The notes beneath the pieces are model-generated. The model made no database searches. It was given only the letters and a program-made list of their open reading frames with translations, and had not been told where the DNA came from. Source: Streptomyces sp. NBC_00523 (GTDB lineage: Bacteria; Actinomycetota; Actinomycetes; Streptomycetales; Streptomycetaceae). From it: a DNA stretch of 64,000 nt. Positions 52,699-63,500 of this stretch are shown here, one piece after another (position 1 is the stretch's first letter; every line of letters begins with the position of its first letter). Position numbers and translations under genes: made by a program. The stretch covers positions 6,138,001 to 6,202,000 of the forward strand of contig NZ_CP107836.1 in assembly GCF_036346615.1 (NCBI RefSeq), given 5' to 3'.

Positions 52699-53732
52699 TT
52701 TCCGTACAGGGTGGTGGAGGGGGCGGAGGCGGGCGAGCAGTCGGACAGCGGCACCGGCTCGCCCATCGCGACGAGGATCTTCCGCTCGCCGGTGAACGCC
52801 TCGCGGCCGTGCGCGCAGAGGATGTTGTCCACGAGCATCACGTCACCGGTCTGCCAGCTCTCCCGTACGGTGACCGCCTGGTACGCCTCGTTGATCGCGT
52901 CCACCTCCGCGTCGGTGAGGGCGGTGCCGTCCCCGAGGAAGGTGTTGAACGGCAGCCCGTCCGCGCCGAACGTCTCGACCAGCACGTCACGGACGTCCTC
53001 GTCCAGGCTGCGGGCGTTCCAGAAGGCGAAGTGGTTGAACCAGACCTTCTCACCGGTCACCGGGTGCGTGATGATCGCGGAACGCCGCTGCCGGGTCCGG
53101 AGGGTGTCCTCGTCCAGCCAGTCGTAGCCGATGGCGTGCGCGTCGCAGTACTCCTCGGCACCGGCCGGGTCCTCCGAGGAGAACGCCTTGCGCCACGGCA
53201 TGCCCGCCAGGTCCGAGTAGTTGCGTACGAGCAGCCAGCCGGCCTCCGCGAACCGCGCGGTCAGCTCCGGCGGCAGCTTCGCGAGCGCCGCCCGCATGTC
53301 ACCGACCGTCGTCGCGCCGCCGGTCTCGGCCGCGGTGACGCAGCCGAAGAGCAGCACCCCGGGGAAGTCCAGCGTGTAGCTGTTCTCGTTGTGCAGCCGG
53401 ATCGGCTGGACGGCCGGCAGGTCCGTGGACGAGAACACGCCCTCACCGAAGTCCGTGCGCGGGGTGGCCTTCTCCTTGTAGCCGGCCCGCTCCGCGATCA
53501 GCGCGTCACGTGCCTCGGCGAACGTCGCCGCGTCCCGCACCGGCAGTCCGCGCAGCATGACCGCGCCGGACCGGTGCAACTCGGCCTGGATCGCATGCCG
53601 CTGGGCGTTCAGCCACGCGGTGGCCTCCGCCATGGTGCCGAACTCCGGCGTGTGGACGATCACCGGCTTGCCGGGCTCGCGAACGGGGGTGATACCGGTG
53701 GCGGCGGCGGGCGGCTGGGCGAGAGCGGTCAC
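52695..53732 (-). CDS. TauD-family Fe(II)/2-oxoglutarate dioxygenase (amino acid hydroxylase)
   Basis: A 345-residue TauD/TfdA-family enzyme, similar in type to SyrP. The iron ligands are His and Glu in LHNENSY (HxE, about 145) and the distal His in ILCAHGREAF (about 316); the Arg just after binds 2-oxoglutarate. Such enzymes hydroxylate the beta carbon of an amino acid, often while it is on a carrier protein. It sits next to the free-standing A-T gene, so beta-hydroxyglutamine on that carrier is the likely product (inference). The GTG start at 53732 follows AGAGGAA. The stop overlaps the A-T start. Confidence 0.92.
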   Translation of the reverse strand: MTALAQPPAAATGITPVREPGKPVIVHTPEFGTMAEATAWLNAQRHAIQAELHRSGAVMLRGLPVRDAATFAEARDALIAERAGYKEKATPRTDFGEGVFSSTDLPAVQPIRLHNENSYTLDFPGVLLFGCVTAAETGGATTVGDMRAALAKLPPELTARFAEAGWLLVRNYSDLAGMPWRKAFSSEDPAGAEEYCDAHAIGYDWLDEDTLRTRQRRSAIITHPVTGEKVWFNHFAFWNARSLDEDVRDVLVETFGADGLPFNTFLGDGTALTDAEVDAINEAYQAVTVRESWQTGDVMLVDNILCAHGREAFTGERKILVAMGEPVPLSDCSPASAPSTTLYGK

Positions 53733-53778
53733 GATGGGTTCCTCTTTCTCGGCTTGGTTCGAACGAAGTGGGGTGGGG

Positions 53779-54561
53779 TTACGCGGACGCGGCGGCGGAG
53801 TCGCGCAGGGCGTCGAGGACCGGGTTGAGACGGGCGAAGAAGCCCGCCAGGTCCTGCTGGAAGTAGAAGTGGTCACCGGGCAGCACCTGCGGCTCGACCT
53901 CGTGCCCGGTCACCAGCGACCAGCCCGCCAGCATCTCCGCCGGGACGATCGGGTCGGCGTCCCCGCCGAACACCGCCACGGGGCAGTCCAGTTGGGCGTT
54001 CGGGGCGGTGCACCGGTAGGCATCGTCGATCGCGAAGTCGGCGCGGATGGACGGCAGGACGATCTCGCGCAGCTCGGGGTCGTCGAGGATGCCGTCGTCG
54101 GTGCCGCCGCGCTCCTTGATGGCCGCGACCAGCTGGTCGTCGTCCAGCAGTTCCGGATGCACGGGGCACTGGTTCGGCAGCACCGGCGCCCGGCACGCGG
54201 AGGCGATCAGCAGGCGCGGAGTGCGGCCGGCGGCCCGCAGGGCGCGTACCACCTCGAAGGCCACCAGCGACCCCATGCTGTGCCCCAGCACCACCAGCTC
54301 ACCGGTGTCGGCGGGCAGCGAGTCCACCACGGGCTGCGCCAGGTCGTCCACGGACAGCGGCAGGTCCTCGCAGTAGCGGGCGCCGCGGCCCGGGTACTGG
54401 CCGATCAGCAGCCGCACATCGGCCGGCAGGTGCTCGCGCCAGCCGCCGTAGGCGTGGGCGTTGCCCCCGGCGTGCGGCAGCACCAGCAGCGAGAGGCGGT
54501 GCGGGCCGTCACCGGGAAGGTCCCAGACGACGTCTTCGGGGGCGGGGGACACGGAGGTCAT
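53779..54561 (-). CDS. type II thioesterase
   Basis: A 260-residue alpha/beta hydrolase of the type II thioesterase family. Nucleophile Ser in GHSMGS (about 94), Asp in GGDADPIV (about 203) and His in PGDHFYF (about 232) form the triad; the family opening LLVLPHAGGNAHAY is present. It clears wrong or stalled acyl groups from the carriers of the assembly line. Its ATG overlaps the stop of the large NRPS (ATGA). Confidence 0.95.
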   Translation of the reverse strand: MTSVSPAPEDVVWDLPGDGPHRLSLLVLPHAGGNAHAYGGWREHLPADVRLLIGQYPGRGARYCEDLPLSVDDLAQPVVDSLPADTGELVVLGHSMGSLVAFEVVRALRAAGRTPRLLIASACRAPVLPNQCPVHPELLDDDQLVAAIKERGGTDDGILDDPELREIVLPSIRADFAIDDAYRCTAPNAQLDCPVAVFGGDADPIVPAEMLAGWSLVTGHEVEPQVLPGDHFYFQQDLAGFFARLNPVLDALRDSAAASA

Positions 54562-57500
54562 GAGCTGATCCGTTCTGTCTCGGTACGACGGCGGAGGGTG
54601 GGCCGGGCCTTCTTGGCGGCCGGTGCGGACTTCAGCGCGGTGATGTGCTCGGCGAGCCGGGCCGGTGTCGGGTGCTCGAAGACGTCGCGGACGGTGAGCC
54701 GGACGTCCAGGGAGACCGCGATGTGGTTGGTGAGGCGGGCGCCCAGGAGGGAGTGGCCGCCGTGGTGGAAGAAGTCGTCATCGATGGTCAGTGCTTCCTC
54801 GGCCCCCAGCGTGCGGGCGAAGAGGCCGGTCAGGGTCTCTTCCAGCGGGTTGCGCGGGGCGCGGCCCCGGGAGGCGACAGCGGCAGGCTCCGGGAGGGCG
54901 CGCCGGTCGATCTTGCCGTTGGGGGTGAGGGGGAGCCGGTCGAGGACGGTGAGGTAGGTGGGCACCATGTGCTCGGGCAGCCGCTCGGTGAGATGCCTGC
55001 GGATGTCCTCGGTCGTCGTGCCGGTGTCGGTGACGACGTAGGCGGCGAGCTGGCGGCGGTGGGTGGTGACGGTGGCCTGGGTCAGGTGGGGGTGGCTGAG
55101 CAGCGCGGTCTCCACCTCGGCGGGTTCGACGCGGAAGCCCCGGATCTTCACCTGGCTGTCCGCCCGGCCTTCGTAGTGCAGGCGGCCTTCGCGGTCGAAC
55201 CGGGCGAGGTCTCCGGTGCGGTAGAGCCGGGTGCCGGGTTCGCCGTACGGGTTCGGTACGAAGGTGGTGGCGGTGAGGTCGGGGCGGTTGAGGTAGCCGT
55301 GGGCGAGGCCGTGTCCGGTGAGGTAGAGGTGGCCGGTGACACCGGGCGGGACGGGTTGGAGGGTGGCGTCGAGGATGTAGGCGGCCTTGTTGGTGAGGGG
55401 TGAGCCGATGGGGATGGTGGGGTGGGGCTCGTCGGTGGGGGCGACGGTGTGGGTGGTGGTGAAGCCCATGGACTCGGCGGGGCCGTATCCGTTGACCACG
55501 GTGGTGTGGGGCGAGAGCTGTTGGAGTTTGTGCACGTGGGCGGGGGAGGCCGCCTCGCCACCGGTGTAGGCGATGGTGACGGTGGTGAATGCCTCGGGGT
55601 GTTCGTCGGTGAGGTAGTTGAAGAGGCTGGCGGAGAGTTGGAGCATCGTGACGCCGTGGCGGTGGGACAGCTCGGCGATGAGGGCGGGTTCGGGCTTCTG
55701 TCCGGGTTGGAGGACGGTGGTGCCGCCGTGGAGGAGTGCGCCCCAGAATTCGAGGCTGAAGGCGTCCCAGGAGACGGGTGAGCACTGGAGGAACACCTCG
55801 TCCGGGCCGAAGTTCCCGTATGTCTGCGCGGTGACCGTGGAGACCAGGTTGCGGTGCGAGGACAGGATGCCCTTGGGCCGTCCGGTGGAGCCGGAGGTGA
55901 ACATCACGCAGGCGAGGTCGTCGCCCTGGATCGGCAGACCGAGGTTGCCGGCGTCGTGGTGGGTCAGCTCGTCCGGGCCTTCGGGGCAGGTGGTCCAGGT
56001 TCCGGGGAGGCGGTCGGCGAGTGCGGTGTGGGTGACGAGGTGGCTGATGGCGGCCTCGGTCGCTGCGGAACGCAGGCGCTCGTCGGGGAAGTCCGGGTCG
56101 AGCAGCACGTGCCCGGCGCCGGTTTTGAGTACGGCGATGAGGGCGGCGGCGAAGGTGGCGTTGCGTTCCAGGAGGATGCCGGCGAGGTCGCCCCGGCCGA
56201 GGCCGCGTGCGCGCAGGTGGTGGGCCCAGCGGTTGGCGGTGGCGTTGAGCTCCGCGTACGTGTAGCTGTTCTCGCCGTCGATGAGCGCGACGGCCTCCGG
56301 GGTTCGGGCGGCCTGGTCCTCGAAGCGTGCGACCAGCGAGGTGGCGCCGATGTCGGCGGTGGTCCCCGCCCACGGCCCGAGGATGAGTTGCCGTTCGGCG
56401 GCCGACACCACGTCCAGCTCACCGACGCGCAGCTCGGGATCGGCCAGCGCCTGGCGCAGCACCTCGCCGAGCACGGTCACCATGCGTTCGACGGTGGACC
56501 GGTCGAACAGGTCCTCCGCGTAGAGCACCGTGCCCCGCAGCCCCTGGCCGTCGTCCGTGCGGAGCAGGAACTCCACGTCGAACTTGGCCGCGCCGCTCGT
56601 GACGTCCGGCATCGCGGTGACCGTCGCGTCCCCGAGCCGCAGCTCCGGAACGCCTCCGGATTCCAGGGTGAGGCAGATCTGGAAGAGGGGGTGGCGGGCG
56701 AGTGTGCGGGTGGGGTTGAGGGCGTCGAGGACGAGGTCGAAGGGTGCGTCCTGGTGGGCGAAGGCGTCCAAGTCCGTGGCACGGACGCGTTCCAGCAGCT
56801 CCCGGAAGGTGGGGTTGCCGTCGGTGTGGGTGCGCAGGACGAGGGTGTTGACGAAGAACCCGACCAGATCGCGGAGTGCTTCGTCGGTGCGTCCGGCGAC
56901 GGGTGAGCCGATGGCCAGGTCGGTGCCGGCGCCCAGTCGGGTGAGCGCTGCGGCCAGGGCCGCGTGCACCACCATGAACGGGGTGCACCCCTCGGCGCGG
57001 GCCAGCGCGCCGATGCGCTCGAACAGGTCGTCTCCCAGGGCGACTTCGAACTGACCGCCCCGGTGCGAGGCGCGTGCGGGGCGCGGGCGGTCCAGGTTCA
57101 GGGCGTGCTCCTCGGGGAGCCCTTCCAGCGTCTTGTGCCAGAACGCCAACTCCTGGGAGAGCACGCTGTCCGCGTCGTCGGCGGCCCCCAGCGCCCGCTG
57201 CTGCCAGACCGCGTAGTCCGCGTACCGCACCGGCAACGGTTCCAGGACACTCCCGGTCGCACCCGCGCTCCGCGCCTCGTAAGCCCGGGACAGGTCATCG
57301 AACAGCACTCCGGTGGACCGGCCGTCCGTCGCGATGTGGTGGAGCAGGAGCAGGAGCACCGAGGAGTCGTCATCGACCTCGAACAGGGTCGCCCGGACGG
57401 GGAGTTCGCTGCGGAGATCGAAGACGTGGCGCGCGGCCCCGGCCATGGCGCGGTCCAGCTCGCCGGAGGTCACCTCGCGGCGCTGGAAGGGCACCTGGGC

Positions 57501-60500
57501 CTCCGCGGCCGGTACGACGTGCTGGCGCGGTTCGCCGTCGACCGTCGCGAACACGGTCCGCAGCGGGGTGTGACGTACGACCACGTCGTGCAGCGCCGCG
57601 TCGAGCACCCCGGCGTCCAGCGGACCGGTCAGCCGTACCGCCATCGGTACGTTGTACGCGGCGCTGCCGCCGTCCAGCTCGGCCATCAGCCACAGGCGGC
57701 GCTGGGCGAAGGACACGGGCGCGTCGCCGTCACCGGACCAGGCCCCGGCGGTGAGCGGCGGGAGCGCGGGCCGGCCGTCGAGGGTGGCGATGTGCTGGGC
57801 GAGGCGTGCGGGCGTGGGGTGCTGGAACACGTCCCGCATGGTCAGCCGGATGCCCAGCACCTCGGCGAGGTGGTTGGTGAGGCGGGCCGCCAGCAGCGAG
57901 TGCCCGCCATGGGCGAAGAAGCTGTCCTCGACACCCACTGGCCCCGGAGTGCCCAGCACCTTGCTGAACAGGGCGACCGTGACCTCTTCGAGCTGGCTCC
58001 CCGGGGCGCGGCCCTGCGAGGCGACGGCGGCCGGTTCGGGCAGGGCGCGTCGGTCGATCTTGCCGTTGGGGGTGAGGGGGAGCCGGTCCAGGACGGTGAG
58101 GTAGGCGGGAACCATGTGCTCGGGGAGCCGGTCGATCAGGTGTCGGCGGATGTCTTCCGTGGCGGTCTCGGTGTCGGTGACGACGTAGGCGGCGAGCTGG
58201 TCGCGGTGGGTGGTGACGGTGGCCTGGGTGAGGTGGGGGTGGGTGAGGAGCGCGGCCTCGATCTCACCGGGTTCGATGCGGAAGCCGCGCACCTTGACCT
58301 GGCTGTCCGCCCGGCCTTCGTAGTGCAGGTGGCCGTCGTGGTCGAAGTGGGCGAGGTCTCCGGTGCGGTAGAGGCGGGTGCCGGGGTCGCCGTAGGGGTT
58401 GGGGATGAAGGTGGTGGCGGTGAGGTCGGGGCGGTTGAGGTAGCCGTGGGCGAGGCCGTGTCCGGTGAGGTAGAGGTGGCCGGTGACGCCGGGTGGGACG
58501 GGTTGGAGGGTGGCGTCGAGGACGTAGGCGGCCTTGTTGGTGAGGGGTGAGCCGATCGGGATGGTGGGGTGGGGTTCGGTGGTGGGGGCGATGGTGTGGG
58601 TGGTGGTGAAGCCCATGGATTCGGCGGGGCCGTATCCGTTGACCACGGTGGTGTGAGGTGAGAGGTGCTGAAGCTTGTGGACGTGGGCGGGCGAGGCGGC
58701 TTCCCCGCCGGTGTAGGCGACGGTGACCGACGCGAACGCTTCGGGGTGTTCGTCGGTGAGGTAGTTGAAGAGGCTGGCGGAGAGTTGGAGCATCGTGACG
58801 CCGTGGCGGTGGGACAGCTCGGCGATGAGGGCGGGTTCGGGCTTCTGTCCGGGTTGGAGGACGGTGGTGCCGCCGTGGAGGAGTGCGCCCCAGAATTCGA
58901 GGCTGAAGGCGTCCCAGGAGACGGGTGAGCACTGGAGGAACACCTCGTCCGGGCCGAAGTTCCCGTATGTCTGCGCGGTGACCGTGGAGACGAGGTTGCG
59001 GTGCGAGGACAGGATGCCCTTGGGCCGCCCGGTGGACCCCGACGTGAACATCAGGCATGCCACGTCGTTCCCCGTGACCGTCACACCCAGGTTGCGGTCC
59101 GGCGTCTCCACCGGCACTCCGCCGGAGCACGAGACCACACCCCAGGGGCCTGCCACACGCTGCCCGAGGACGTCGTCCGTTACGAGCAGGGCGATGCCCG
59201 CATCCTGTGCGGCCGAGCGAAGACGCTCGTCGGGGAAATCGGGGTCGAGCAGGGTGTAACCGGCGCCCGTCTTGAGTACGGCGATGAGGGCGGCGGCGAA
59301 GGTGGCGTTGCGTTCCAGGAGGATGCCGGCGAGGTCGCCCCGGCCGAGGCCGCGTGCGCGCAGGTGGTGGGCCCAGCGGTTGGCGGTGGCGTTGAGCTCC
59401 GCGTACGTGTAGCTGCTCTCGCCGTCGATGAGCGCGACGGCCTCCGGGGTTCGGGCGGCCTGGTCCTCGAAACGTGCGACCAGCGAGGTGGCGCCGATGT
59501 CGGCGGTGGTCCCGGCCCACGGCCCGAGGATCAGCCCCCGCTCGGCGGCCGACAGCACCTCCACGTCTCCGATGTGTGCTTCCGGGTCGTCCAGGGCCTG
59601 GCGCAGCACCCCGCCGAGCACGGTCACCATGCGCTCCACGGTGGCCCGGTCGAACACGTCCTCCGCGAAGACGACGACCCCGTGCAGGCCCCGGCTGTCG
59701 TCCGACCGGAGCAGGAACTCCAGGTCGAACTTGGCCGAACCGTTGGTCAGCCCCCGCACCTCGGCAGTCTGACCGCCCAGCCCCAGCGTCGGAGCCTCAC
59801 CGGCCTCCAGGGCGAGGCAGATTTGGAAGAGGGGGTGGCGGGCGAGTGTGCGGGTGGGGTTGAGGGTGTCGATGACGAGGTCGAAGGGTGCGTCTTGGTG
59901 GGCGAAGGCGTCGAGGTCGGTGGTGCGGACGCGTTCGAGCAGTTCGCGGAAGGTGGGGTTGCCGTCGGTGTGGGTGCGCAGGACGAGGGTGTTGACGAAG
60001 AACCCGACGAGTTCGTGCAGGGCTTCGTCGGTGCGTCCGGCGACGGGGGAGCCGATGGCCAGGTCGGTGCCGGCGCCGAGGCGGGTGAGGGCTGCGGCGA
60101 GCGCGGCGTGGACGACCATGAAGGGGGTGCAGCCCTCGGACCGGGCCAGCTCGCCGATGCGCTCGAACAGGTCCTCTCCCAGGGCCACTTCGACCTGACC
60201 GCCCCGGTGCGAGGCCACCGCCGGACGGGGTCGGTCGAGGCTCAGCCCGTGCTCCTCCGGCAGTGCGCCCAAGGTGTCCCGCCAGAAGGCGAGTTCGCGG
60301 GAGAGCACGCTGTCCGCGTCGTCGGCCGAGCCCAGCACCCGCTGCTGCCATACCGCGTAGTCCGCGTACTGCACCGGAAGCGGCTCAAGCACGCTCGCGG
60401 TCGCACCCGCGCTCCGCGCCTCGTAGGCCCGGGACAGGTCATCGAAGAAGACACCGGCCGAGCGGCCGTCCGTCGCGATGTGGTGGAAGAGCAGGAACAG

Positions 60501-63500
60501 GACGGGGCGCCCGTCTTCGAGGTCGAACAAGGTGGCCCGCAGCGGGTTCCCGGTCCGGAGGTCGAACCGGTGCCGGGTGGCCGCGTCCAGGTCACCGTCC
60601 AGCGAGGCCGCCGTCGACGTCCGGCGCTCGATGACGACCCGGGCTCCGGCGGCCGGCTGGACGCGCTGCCGGGGCTCCCCGTCGCCCGTCGTGAACACGG
60701 TGCGCAGTGGCGCGTGGCGCTCCACGACGTCGTTGAGCGCGGCTTCCAGGGCATCGACGTCCGGGGTGCCTCCCAGGCGTACGGCCATCGGCACGTTGTA
60801 CGCGGTGCTCCCGCCGTCCAGCTCCGCGAGCAGCCACAGACGGCGCTGGGCGAACGAGACGGGGCTGTCCGGCCCGTCGCCCGCCTCGCCCGCGACCAGG
60901 GGCGGCAGCGCAGGGCGCCCCTTCAGCGAGGCGATGTACTGCGCGAGGCGCGCGGGCGTGGGGTGCTGGAACACGTCCCGGATGGTCAGCCGGACGCCCA
61001 GCACATCGGCCATGTGGTTGGTGAGGCGGGCCGCCAGCAGCGAGTGCCCGCCGTGGGCGAAGAAGCTGTCGTCCACACCCGCCGGCTCCGAGGTGCGCAG
61101 CACCCGGCTGAAGAGGGCAACCGTCACCTCTTCCAGCTGCGTCTGCGGCATCCGCTCGGTGCTCACCACCGCGACCGGCTCGGGCAGCGCGCGCTTGTCG
61201 ATCTTCCCGTTCGGCATGAGGGGGAAGCGGTCGAGTGGCGTGAGGTAGGCGGGGACGAGGTGTTCGGGGAGTCTGTCGGCCAGGTGGCGGCGAAGCTCTG
61301 CCGGGTCGGCGCTGGTGACGACGTAGGCGGAGAGCTGGTCGTGGTGCTTGGTGACGACGGCCTGGGTGACCTGTGTGTGGGTGAGGAGTGCGGCTTCGAC
61401 CTCGGCGGGTTCGATGCGGAAGCCGCGGATCTTGATCTGGTGGTCGGCGCGGCCTTCGTAGTGGAGGCGCCCGTCGTGGTCGAAGTGGGCGAGGTCGCCG
61501 GTGCGGTAGAGCCGGGTCCCGCCGGGGCCGTACGGGTTCGGGACGAAGCTGGTGGCGGTGAGGTCGGGTCGGTTGAGGTAGCCGTGGGCCAGACCGTCGC
61601 CGGATACGTACAGCTCACCGGTGGCGCCGGGTGCGCAGAGCCGGAGCGCGGTGTCGAGCACATACAGCGGCTTGTTGACCAGCGGGGTGCCGATGGGGAT
61701 GGCGGTGTGGGGCTCGTCGGCGGGCTCGATGGTGTGGGTGGTGGCGTAGATCATCGCCTCCGCCGGTCCGTACCCGTTGAGCACCTTGATCCCCGGCCTG
61801 GCGCTGTGCAGCTTGTGTACGTGGACGGGCGAGGCGGCTTCCCCGACGGTGTAGGCCGTGGTCACCGAGTCGAAGGTCTCGGGGTGTTCGTCGGTGAGGT
61901 AGTTGAAGAGGCTGGCCGACAGCAGGAGGGTCGTGACGCGGTGCTTGGGGGCCAACTCGGCGATGATCGCCGGTTCCGGCTTCTGCCCGGGCTGAAGGAC
62001 GACACGTGCGCCGTGCAGCAGGGGCCCCCAGAATTCGAGGCTGAATGCGTCCCAGGAGATGGGGGAGGACTGGAGGTACACCTCGTCCGCACCCGTCGGC
62101 AGGTAGGTCTGTCCGACCAGGGTCGACACGAGGTTGCGGTGCGAGGAGACGATGCCCTTGGGCCGTCCGGTGGAGCCGGAGGTGAACATCACGCAGGCGA
62201 GGTCGTCGCCCTGGATCGGCAGGCCGAGGTTGCCGGCGTCGTGGTGGGTCAGGTCGTCCGGGCCTTCGGTGCAGGTGGTCCAGGTTCCGGGGAGGCGGTC
62301 GGCGAGTGCGGTGTGGGTGACGAGGTGGCTGATGGCGGCCTCGGTCGCGGCGGACCGCAGGCGCTCGTCGGGGAAGTCCGGGTCGAGCAGCACGTGCCCG
62401 GCGCCGGTCTTGAGTACGGCGATGAGCGCGGCGGCGAAGGTGGCGTTGCGTTCGAAGAGAATGCCCGCCAGGTCACCCCGGCCGAGGCCGTGCCCGCGCA
62501 GCTCGCGCGCCCAGCGGTTGGCGGTGGCGTTGAGCTCGGCGTACGTATAGCTGTGCTCACCGTCGATCAGCGCAACGGCCTCCGGGACCCGCGCCACCTG
62601 CTCCTCGAAACGCTGCACGAGTGACACATCGTCCCGAGCGGCCACCTCCCCGGCCCACGCCCCGAGCAGCACCTCCCGCTCACCCGCCGACAGCACATCG
62701 ACGTCCCCGATGCGCGCCTCCGGGTCGGCCAGCGCCTGGCGCAGCACCGCTCCGAGCACGGTCACCATGCGCTCGACGGTGGAGCGGTCGAACAGGTCCT
62801 CCGCGAAGACGACCATGCCGCGCAGGCCCTCGCCGTCGTCCGTGCGGAGCAGGAATTCCAGGTCGAACTTGGCCGAGCCGTTGGCGAACGTCTGCACGGC
62901 TTGCGGTCGCACCCCGGGCAGAGCCAGCACCGGTGTGCTGGTCTCCAGGGTGAGGCAGATCTGGAAGAGGGGGTGGCGGGCGAGTGTGCGGGTGGGGTTG
63001 AGGGCATCGAGGACGAGGTCGAAGGGGGCGTCCTGGTGGGCGAAGGCGTCCAAGTCCGTGGCACGGACGCGTCCCAGCAGTTCCCGGAAGCTGGGGTTGC
63101 CGGTCGTGTCAGTGCGCAGGACCAGGGTGTTGACGAAGAACCCGACCAGATCGCGCAGCGCCTCATCGGTGCGCCCGGCCACAGGTGAGCCGATGGCCAG
63201 GTCGGTGCCGGCGCCCAGCCGGGTGAGCGCTGCGGCCAGGGCCGCGTGCACCACCATGAACGGGGTGCACCCCTCGGCGCGGGCCAGCTCACCCACGCGG
63301 GCGAACAGGTCGTCACCGAGATCGACGGCCACCTCACCGCCCCGGTGCGAGGCCCGTGCGGGGCGCGGCCGGTCCAGGTTGAGACCGTGCTCCTCCGGAA
63401 GGCTCTCCAAGGCGCCCTGCCAGAAGGCGAGTTCGCGGGAGAGCACGCTGTCCGCGTCGTCGGCCGAGCCCAGCACCCGCTGCTGCCACACCGCGTAGTC

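Noticed and set aside
55594-58991. Long identical repeats as a mobile element
   Set aside because: They fall at equal positions within homologous A domains, and no transposase or terminal repeats are present.
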